Shown here: piece by piece, positions 1 to 4,791 of the stretch
Numbering within the stretch: position 1 is the first letter of the stretch
Layout: each line of letters begins with the position of its first letter
Assembly: GCA_026785875.1 (NCBI GenBank)
Contig: JAJAZF010000332.1
Location: 1-5,835, forward strand
Origin: Chamaesiphon sp.
GTDB lineage: Bacteria; Cyanobacteriota; Cyanobacteriia; Cyanobacteriales; Chamaesiphonaceae
Length of the DNA stretch: 5,835 nucleotides
Direction: 5' to 3'
Notes under the pieces: generated by a model
What the model was told of the DNA's origin: nothing
What the model saw: only the letters and a program-made list of their open reading frames with translations
The model's database searches: none
Program-made: the position numbers and the translations under genes

Positions 1-2283
1 TCGATCTCTAGTAATAGCGATTTCGATGAATTTAACAACAACGAACAATTTTCAGATTCTTTCCACCTCCAAACCACAGTCGTACCCGAACCAGAACAAG
101 AAATCGTCGATGCTTTTGAAAGATTAGATCTCAGCGGCGATCTCTCTTTTGATACCGATGCGCCAGAGCTATTATCGGCTTTATCTGGTTTCCTCTTTGA
201 ACCTGCGCTAGAGGAAGCATCTTCGGCAGTATTTAGAGTTACACCCAAGCCTCAAGCAGACTATCTAGCAAAAGAAGCAGCAGATCTACTCACAGCTCTG
301 GCAGCAGCCCCAGAACTCATCGACGATCTACCTGCCGACAGAGAACACACTTCGTCAGTCCAGCCGACAGCCCTAGCCGAGCAAACTATCCGCGTCGCCA
401 CCAAACAATTAGAAGAGATTGGGGATCTATTTGGCGAACTAACGATCGATCGAAATGGACTAAATCTCAATCTACAGGGACTACGCCAGTTAGTCGGCAA
501 TCTCCAAGCCAAAGTTAAACAACTAGAACAGTCCAACTTCAACCTGCGAGCAGCTTATGACAGCACAGCCGGAGAAATATCTAGAGATCCTGAGGCAACT
601 TGGACTCAGAACACTACTAGTGCCAGCGGTTTTACTAATGAATTAGATATCCTCGAATTCGATCGATATAGCGAACATCATATTCTCGCTCAGGAAGTGA
701 TGGACAACATCGTCCAAATCGAAGAAATTGCCACAGATCTCGATCTCCAACTCAACGATACCGAACGCACCAACCGCAACCTCAACCGTACCGCCAAACA
801 ACTGCAAACAGGCTTAACTAAAGTCCGAATGCGCCCGATCTCCGAACTATTCAATCGCTTTCCCAGAGCCATCCGAAACCTATCGATCGAACATGCCAAA
901 CCGATCGATCTTCGACTTAAAGGCGGCACTACCCTCATCGAGCGGAGCATCCTCGAAGCTCTCAACGATCCCTTGATGCACTTACTCCGCAACGCCTTCG
1001 ATCACGGCATCGAATCGAGTGCAGTCCGCCGTGCTCATGACAAACCAGAAACAGGGACGATCGAAATCGGTGCGACTTATCGCGGCAATCAAACTGTAAT
1101 TACCATTAAAGACGATGGTGGCGGGATCGACCTCGACAAAATCCGTGCTAAAGTCAAGAAAATGGGCATTGACGATCTCGAAATTGCCAACTTCAAAGAC
1201 AGCGAACTGATCGATTTAATTTTTGAACCAGGCTTCAGTACCGCCGCTAAAGTTACAGATCTATCTGGACGCGGTGTCGGTATGGACGTAGTGCGTACAA
1301 ATATTCGCGGATTGCGGGGCGATATCTTTGTCGATACCAAATTAGGCAAAGGTAGCACCTTTACCATCACAGTTCCCTTTACCCTATCCGTCGTCCGCGT
1401 CCTGATTGTCGAAGTGAATGGATTGTGGCTGGCAATTCCTAGCAACATCGTCGAAGAAATTATTCTCCTCCATCCCGAACAAGTCATCAGTACCGCCGGA
1501 CAAAAAATGCTCCAGTGGGAAAACTTCACCGTTCGACTGATTCAACCCGCAAAACACCTGAATTTTTCCAATCTCACTCAAGTAGCTACCGCCAATCTCC
1601 CCACCATCAACTGTCCGACAGTATTAATGATCGACCAAGGACAAGATCTAGTTGCACTCGAAATCGATAAATTCTGGGGCGAACAAGAAGTCACCATTCG
1701 TCAACCCCAAGGTAATATTAAAATGCCCCCAGGCTTCACTGGCTGTACGATCCTCGGCGACGGACGGATCGTTCCGCTCGTGGACGCGATCGAATTCGTC
1801 CGCTGGATCGATGGCAATACCACATCCAAAGCAACCAATAGCACATTCAACTTCCCCACCCAAGACTCCGCCACACTCACACCTACTCCCGCCCAACGAT
1901 CCCGAATCCTGATCGTCGATGACTCCATCAATGTCCGTCGCTTTGTCGCCCTGACGCTGGAAAAAGCTGGCTACCTAGTCGAGCAAGCCCAAGACGGTCA
2001 AGAAGCGATCGAAAAACTCCAAGCTGGTCTCTATCCTCAAGCTATTGTCTGCGATGTCGAAATGCCTCGGATGGACGGCTACGGCTTCCTTGCCACCATC
2101 AAAGGTCTAGCTCAGTTCAAAAACATCCCCGTCTTGATGCTCACCTCCCGTAGCGGCGAAAAACACCGCAAAATTGCGATGAATCTCGGTGCCAGCAGCT
2201 ACTTCTCCAAACCCTTTAAGGAACAAGAATTACTTGCTACTTTGACACAATTAATTGCAACTCCCTTTCTAGGATCGAACTAG
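1..2283 (+). CDS. CheA-type hybrid histidine kinase with C-terminal receiver domain (5' partial)
   Basis: The frame is open from the first base to TAG at 2281-2283, giving 760 residues; the start and the expected N-terminal HPt domain(s) bearing the phosphorylated His lie outside the window. Domains by window residue: acidic linker to about 125; CheA P3 dimerisation helices about 130-187 and 222-285, split by a Ser/Thr/Asp/Glu-rich insert; HATPase with N-box HLLRNAFDHGIES (327-339), G1 DDGGGID (371-377) and G2 GRGVGMDVV (423-431); CheW-like domain about 460-605; receiver about 635-752 with the acidic pair in ILIVDDS, phospho-acceptor Asp685 (VCDVEMPRMDG), Thr715 and Lys737 (FSKPF). All kinase and receiver key residues are present, so the protein should be active. 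The family phosphorylates its own HPt and passes phosphate to receivers; cyanobacterial relatives (PixL/PilL/TaxAY type) control type IV pilus motility and phototaxis. Which locus this is cannot be told, because no cheY, cheW or receptor gene is in view. The GTG/ATG at 697-702 is internal, not the start. Confidence 0.93.
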   Translation, partial: SISSNSDFDEFNNNEQFSDSFHLQTTVVPEPEQEIVDAFERLDLSGDLSFDTDAPELLSALSGFLFEPALEEASSAVFRVTPKPQADYLAKEAADLLTALAAAPELIDDLPADREHTSSVQPTALAEQTIRVATKQLEEIGDLFGELTIDRNGLNLNLQGLRQLVGNLQAKVKQLEQSNFNLRAAYDSTAGEISRDPEATWTQNTTSASGFTNELDILEFDRYSEHHILAQEVMDNIVQIEEIATDLDLQLNDTERTNRNLNRTAKQLQTGLTKVRMRPISELFNRFPRAIRNLSIEHAKPIDLRLKGGTTLIERSILEALNDPLMHLLRNAFDHGIESSAVRRAHDKPETGTIEIGATYRGNQTVITIKDDGGGIDLDKIRAKVKKMGIDDLEIANFKDSELIDLIFEPGFSTAAKVTDLSGRGVGMDVVRTNIRGLRGDIFVDTKLGKGSTFTITVPFTLSVVRVLIVEVNGLWLAIPSNIVEEIILLHPEQVISTAGQKMLQWENFTVRLIQPAKHLNFSNLTQVATANLPTINCPTVLMIDQGQDLVALEIDKFWGEQEVTIRQPQGNIKMPPGFTGCTILGDGRIVPLVDAIEFVRWIDGNTTSKATNSTFNFPTQDSATLTPTPAQRSRILIVDDSINVRRFVALTLEKAGYLVEQAQDGQEAIEKLQAGLYPQAIVCDVEMPRMDGYGFLATIKGLAQFKNIPVLMLTSRSGEKHRKIAMNLGASSYFSKPFKEQELLATLTQLIATPFLGSN

Positions 2284-2300
2284 AGATCTAGGGTAGTGAG

Positions 2301-2335
2301 TGGATGGTGGATGGTGGATGGTGGATGGTGAATGG
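2301..2335. repeat. Heptanucleotide array, 5 units (TGGATGG)
   Basis: Four perfect TGGATGG units (2301-2328) are followed by TGAATGG (2329-2335). This is the variable part of duplicated copy 1. Such 7-bp arrays match the short tandemly repeated repetitive (STRR) sequences known from cyanobacteria. Confidence 0.88.
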
Positions 2336-2407
2336 TGCGGATCATTGGGTAGGAAGAGTGAGTGTAGGCTGTGTTAGGCATCAGCCGTAACGCACCAGGG
2401 TAGTGAG

Positions 2408-2449
2408 TGGATAGTGAATGGTGAATGGTGGATGGTAGATGGTGAATGG
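2408..2449. repeat. Heptanucleotide array, 6 degenerate units (TGRATGG)
   Basis: The six units are TGGATAG, TGAATGG, TGAATGG, TGGATGG, TAGATGG and TGAATGG. The array sits at the same place in copy 2 as 2301-2335 does in copy 1, but has one more unit and several substitutions, while the flanking tail is unchanged. Confidence 0.85.
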
Positions 2450-2522
2450 TGCGGATCATTGGGTAGGAAGAGTGAGTGTAGGCTGTGTTAGGCATCAGCC
2501 GTAACGCACCAGGGTTGAGATC

Positions 2523-2541
2523 GATCTAGGATTGCTAGATC
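2523..2541. other. Short inverted repeat upstream of the ABC gene
   Basis: GATCTAG (2523-2529) and CTAGATC (2535-2541) form a 7-bp perfect stem with a 5-nt loop. No T-tract follows, so it is not a canonical terminator; it could be a protein-binding site or chance in GATC-rich DNA. Between it and the ABC start there is a TAGAAT at 2565-2570 that could be a -10 box, but no well-spaced -35 accompanies it. Confidence 0.3.
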
Positions 2542-2600
2542 TCCGCCAAACACAATAACAGCAGTAGAATAGTAGCAATATCGGTGAACCTCGATCGCAT

Positions 2601-3743
2601 ATGTCTAGTGTCAAACTCGAACAAATCAGCCGTAAATTCATTGACGTAGCCGCCCTGCAACAGCAGCGATTTACTGGTATCGATGATATATCCTTCGAGA
2701 TTCCCGACGGTGAATTTTGGGTACTAGTTGGCCCATCTGGATGTGGTAAATCGACCCTTCTCCGCATTATTGCCGGACTAGAAACCGCCACCAGCGGTGA
2801 CATCTATATTGGCGATCGATTAGTTAACCAAGTTCCAGCCAGACAAAGAGATGTGGCAATGGTATTCCAAAACTATGCCTTATACCCCCACATGACAGTT
2901 GCCGAAAATTTGTCATTTGGAATGCAAATGCGCGGTATAAACAAGTCGATTATTCAACAACGTATCCAAGATGTTGCCAAATCGCTAAAGATCGATACCT
3001 TACTCGATCGCAAACCTAAACAATTATCTGGCGGACAGCAACAACGAGTAGCTCTAGGGCGGGCGATTGCTAGATCTCCCCAAGTATTCTTATTAGATGA
3101 ACCCCTCTCAAATCTCGATGCTGGACTCAGAGAGAATACCCGCAGTGAACTAAAACAACTGCATCAACAAGTCGGAATTACCACAATTTATGTCACCCAT
3201 GATTGTGTTGAAGCCATGACATTAGCCGATCGAATTGTCGTTCTCGATCGCGGCTACATTCAACAAATAGGTACGCCTAACGAAATTTATCATCATCCTA
3301 CCAATCAAATGGTAGCAACTTTTATCGGTACCCCACCGATGAATATTATTCCAGCTATCTATCACGATCGGATTTGGAATATCGGCGATAGTAAAATCTC
3401 CTGCTCCTCAGAATTAGCCACCCAATTACAACTCCGCAATGGACAAGGCTTAAATCTTGGTATTCGCCCTGAATATCTGACGATCGTTCCAAATTCGACC
3501 CCAGACACCCTATCACTCACAGTCCAAACCCTCGAAACCCTCGGTCGCGAAACCCTGCTCAAAGCTCAAATTAACGGTACCTCAACCGATCTCAATCTCC
3601 TAGCTCCCCCCAGCACATCGGGACAATTTAACGATCTTCCAGACAAGATGCTGGGTAAACAATTAACCATCCAATTAGCCTCCGAGTGGTTATTTATCTT
3701 CGATCCAAGTACCGGACGCAGATTATTTCCCCCAAACACTTAA
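2601..3743 (+). CDS. ABC transporter ATP-binding protein, MalK/UgpC family
   Basis: This is a complete 380-residue cytoplasmic ATPase that would power an importer, probably for a sugar, polyol or glycerol phosphate. Walker A is GPSGCGKST (44-52), the Q-loop Gln is 90 (FQNYALYPHM), the signature is LSGGQ (142-146), Walker B is VFLLDE (162-167) followed by the D-loop SNLDA, and the H-loop His is 200 (YVTHD). All catalytic residues are intact. Residues from about 240 to 377 form the C-terminal OB/TOBE domain typical of this family, with the GIRPE motif at 287-291. The usual DQVEAMTLADR motif reads DCVEAMTLADR here, and there are a few extra residues between strand 1 and IDDISFEIPDG. ATG at 2601 is chosen because the next in-frame codon set upstream reaches TAG at 2565 with no other start; no clear Shine-Dalgarno is seen. 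No permease or binding-protein gene is adjacent, so the substrate cannot be assigned and the ATPase may be shared among transporters. Confidence 0.95.
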   Translation: MSSVKLEQISRKFIDVAALQQQRFTGIDDISFEIPDGEFWVLVGPSGCGKSTLLRIIAGLETATSGDIYIGDRLVNQVPARQRDVAMVFQNYALYPHMTVAENLSFGMQMRGINKSIIQQRIQDVAKSLKIDTLLDRKPKQLSGGQQQRVALGRAIARSPQVFLLDEPLSNLDAGLRENTRSELKQLHQQVGITTIYVTHDCVEAMTLADRIVVLDRGYIQQIGTPNEIYHHPTNQMVATFIGTPPMNIIPAIYHDRIWNIGDSKISCSSELATQLQLRNGQGLNLGIRPEYLTIVPNSTPDTLSLTVQTLETLGRETLLKAQINGTSTDLNLLAPPSTSGQFNDLPDKMLGKQLTIQLASEWLFIFDPSTGRRLFPPNT

Positions 3744-3744
3744 A

Positions 3745-3768
3745 CAGTTGACAGTTGACAGTTGACAG
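3745..3768. repeat. Heptanucleotide array, 3.4 units (CAGTTGA)
   Basis: Three perfect CAGTTGA units (3745-3765) plus CAG begin 2 nt after the stop codon of the ABC ATPase gene. The unit differs from both other heptamers in the window. It is consistent with cyanobacterial STRR sequences. Confidence 0.8.
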
Positions 3769-3775
3769 CCAGTAA

Positions 3776-3792
3776 GGTGGGCACTTCCCACC
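3776..3792. terminator. Hairpin downstream of the ABC gene, possible terminator
   Basis: GGTGGG (3776-3781) and CCCACC (3787-3792) form a perfect 6-bp GC-rich stem with loop CACTT, 32 nt after the ABC stop. No T-run follows, so intrinsic termination is uncertain; it may instead stabilise the mRNA 3' end or be a dispersed repeat of the GGTGGGCA..CCCACC type. Confidence 0.4.
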
Positions 3793-3897
3793 AGCTAGGT
3801 TTCAGACTCAAACCCCAACTGCTTCGAGAAATCAGGGTTCGATCGCCATTAGCTTACCCAGTAACAAGAGTCTAAAGCCAACGCCTGCATGTGCGAT

Positions 3898-3936
3898 CGT
3901 TGTCGATCGGGGGTGTGAATCCCTGGCGCGACAACG
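3898..3936. other. Inverted repeat between convergent genes
   Basis: CGTTGTCG (3898-3905) and CGACAACG (3929-3936) are perfect 8-bp arms around a 23-nt interior that contains a possible inner GGG/CCC pairing (3911-3913 with 3921-3923). It lies about 20 nt past the stop of the minus-strand pentapeptide gene, so it could mark the 3' end of that transcript. It lacks a T-tract on either side. The T-loop-like look of GTGTGAATCCC did not develop into a tRNA fold. Confidence 0.4.
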
Positions 3937-3939
3937 AAC

Positions 3940-3965
3940 TGATTACTGATTACTGATTACTGATT
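3940..3965. repeat. Heptanucleotide array, 3.7 units (TGATTAC)
   Basis: Three perfect TGATTAC units (3940-3960) plus TGATT run across the stop codon of the minus-strand pentapeptide gene (TAA at 3957-3959) and supply its last codons. A further ATTACTGAT at 3972-3980 lies inside the coding region. Confidence 0.85.
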
Positions 3966-4493
3966 TGAGATATTACTGATATCCGTATTCTCAAAAATTG
4001 CATGAGCGAGCGTTACCCCGTTGAGATTTGCCTGAGCCAAATTAGCTCCAGTTAAATTTGCTCGGCTCAGATTTGCACCTGTTAGATCGACTCCCGTCAG
4101 ATTCGCGTAGCGTAAATCTGCACCAATCAGGTTAACTTGACTTAGATTAGCTCCGGCTAGATTAGCCAATCGTAAATCTGCATTTCTTAATGATGCTCGA
4201 TCTCCATCAATACTTGTTAAATTAGCTCGAATCAATCTAGCTCGATCGAGATTGGCTGACATCAGACTCGCACTGGTTAAATTCGATCGCCATAATGTTG
4301 CTCTAGTTAAAACTGCTGCTGACAAGTTAGCACACTGCAAATCGGAACCAGACAAGTTAGCATTAGCCAGTCGAGATTGGCTTAGATCGATCTCTACCAA
4401 ACATCTTTCGGTCAGACAGATATCTGCTAAATTTGCCAGAATAAAGTCTCGCTTTCCATCCTTATATTGTCTGAGCAACTCATCGGCATTCAT
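3957..4493 (-). CDS. Pentapeptide-repeat protein
   Basis: The 178-residue protein has an N-terminal lead MNADELLRQYKDGKRDF, a form common before pentapeptide blocks in cyanobacteria. From about residue 19 to 170 it is almost continuous A(N/D)LXX repeats (for example ANLSG, ADLRL, ANLTG, ANLSR, ANLAQ), which fold as a right-handed quadrilateral beta helix. One degenerate repeat, IDGDR (95-99), keeps the five-residue register but replaces the central Leu with Gly. There is no signal peptide or membrane segment, so a soluble cytoplasmic protein is likely. Family functions range widely and none can be assigned; a gyrase-protecting role is not supported by anything visible. The ATG at 4493 is supported by GGGAG ten nt upstream. 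The last residues (SNQ and stop) are encoded by a TGATTAC tandem array, so the C-terminus may have been altered by repeat insertion. It converges with the ABC gene. Confidence 0.93.
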   Translation of the reverse strand: MNADELLRQYKDGKRDFILANLADICLTERCLVEIDLSQSRLANANLSGSDLQCANLSAAVLTRATLWRSNLTSASLMSANLDRARLIRANLTSIDGDRASLRNADLRLANLAGANLSQVNLIGADLRYANLTGVDLTGANLSRANLTGANLAQANLNGVTLAHAIFENTDISNISNQ

Positions 4494-4597
4494 TTTCGAT
4501 TCTCTCCCAAATCCGCTGCGCGAACATCTTCAATATTTGGCGGCTCGATCCCTAAGTTGACTAACGATCGTACCGCCTGATGACGCACCAGCTTCAA
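4490..4597 (-). CDS. Possible short ORF overlapping the pentapeptide gene start (leader peptide or gene remnant)
   Basis: In the minus strand, a frame open from TAA at 4643-4645 ends at TGA 4490-4492, which overlaps the pentapeptide ATG as ATGA. Candidate starts are TTG at 4597 (35 residues, given here) or GTG at 4588 (32 residues); there is no ATG. The predicted peptide contains VRHQAVRSLVNLGIEPP then NIEDVRAADLGENRK, with a protein-like composition and an amphipathic first half resembling one HEAT-like helix. The 4-bp overlap would allow translational coupling. Against it: no ATG, no strong ribosome site (only GAAG three nt before GTG), and an open frame of this length can occur by chance. 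It could be a leader peptide, a real small protein, or the tail of a deleted upstream gene. Confidence 0.35.
   Translation of the reverse strand: MKLVRHQAVRSLVNLGIEPPNIEDVRAADLGENRK
4504..4508 (-). promoter_or_regulatory. Ribosome binding site of the pentapeptide gene
   Basis: GGGAG on the minus strand lies 10 nt before ATG 4493-4491. It supports this start rather than an internal Met. Confidence 0.5.
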
Positions 4598-4604
4598 AAG
4601 TGTG

Positions 4605-4650
4605 TTTGTTATGTAACGTATTATTAAGTAATGTAACAAAATTTAGACAA
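4605..4650 (-). promoter_or_regulatory. Likely promoter/operator for the pentapeptide unit
   Basis: This AT-rich stretch offers two sigma-70-like minus-strand options: TTGTCT (4645-4650) with an 18-nt spacer to TAATAA (4621-4626), or TTGTTA (4634-4639) with an 18-nt spacer to TACATA (4610-4615). Overlapping them, ATGTAAC occurs twice on the plus strand (4611-4617 and 4631-4637), 20 bp apart, about two helical turns. TTTGTTA (4605-4611) and TAACAAA (4634-4640) form an inverted repeat. This looks like an operator, but no known regulator motif was recognised. The rest of the 4494-4726 gap shows nothing else I can support. Confidence 0.4.
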
Positions 4651-4726
4651 AGTTGCAAATAGTTTCGATTGAAGTCAGGTCTTAATAAAATGAATCCCCC
4701 AAACCTAAACAGAAATCACCCCAACG

Positions 4727-4764
4727 CAAAAAACCCCCTCACACTAGTGTGAGGGGGTTTTTTG
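4727..4764 (-). terminator. psbA: psbA intrinsic terminator, perfect 38-nt palindrome
   Basis: The sequence is a perfect inverted repeat centred between 4745 and 4746: C, six A, CCCCCTCACACT, then AGTGTGAGGGGG, six T, G. Read on the minus strand, a strong GC-rich hairpin is followed by a T-run, 27 nt after the psbA stop, as expected of a highly expressed gene. Because the A-run mirrors the T-run, it would also terminate transcription arriving on the plus strand. Confidence 0.92.
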
Positions 4765-4791
4765 ATTTTAAACTCTTATATCAAACAGATA

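Larger units (their letters stand above)
2291..2514. repeat. Tandem duplication of a ~110-bp intergenic element (copies 2291-2397 and 2398-2511)
   Basis: Two direct copies lie head to tail. Each begins GGGTAGTGAGTGGAT, continues through a heptamer array, then has a unique tail starting TGCGGATCATTGGG. The 65-nt tails (2336-2400 and 2450-2514) are identical by eye, offset by 114 nt. Copy 1 is 107 nt and copy 2 is 114 nt; the 7-nt difference is exactly one heptamer unit. The tail can fold as a small hairpin (GGCTG 2367-2371 with CAGCC 2382-2386, or GGC/GCC around ATCA at 2377-2386). Its reverse complement, GGTGCGTTACGGCTGATGCC, resembles dispersed repeats I recall from other cyanobacteria; that link is memory, not a search. 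The element fills most of the 317-bp gap between the kinase and the ABC gene. No credible protein is encoded. Confidence 0.9.

Noticed and set aside
1089..1529. 146-codon minus-strand ORF inside the kinase gene
   Set aside because: It is antisense to the conserved ATPase and CheW-like domains and has no recognisable motif; codon structure belongs to the plus strand.
697..2283. Start of the kinase at the GTG/ATG around 697
   Set aside because: The frame is open to base 1, and the first half of the CheA dimerisation domain is encoded upstream of 697.
2280..2495. 71-codon minus-strand ORF with a repeated amino acid pattern
   Set aside because: It is a direct translation of the duplicated repeat element, and the repeated HHPSTIHH pattern follows from the 7-bp arrays. 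No ribosome site or protein-like features.
2291..2514. Possible CRISPR array
   Set aside because: There are only two long units placed head to tail with no unique spacers, and the small repeats are contiguous 7-mers.
3830..3936. tRNA-like T-arm sequences (GGTTCGATCGCC and GTGTGAATCCC)
   Set aside because: The flanking bases do not pair into a 5-bp T-stem, and no anticodon arm or acceptor stem can be drawn.
4252..4560. 102-codon plus-strand ORF across the pentapeptide gene
   Set aside because: It is antisense to the clear A(N/D)LXX repeats, and its pattern is the mirror of that repeat.
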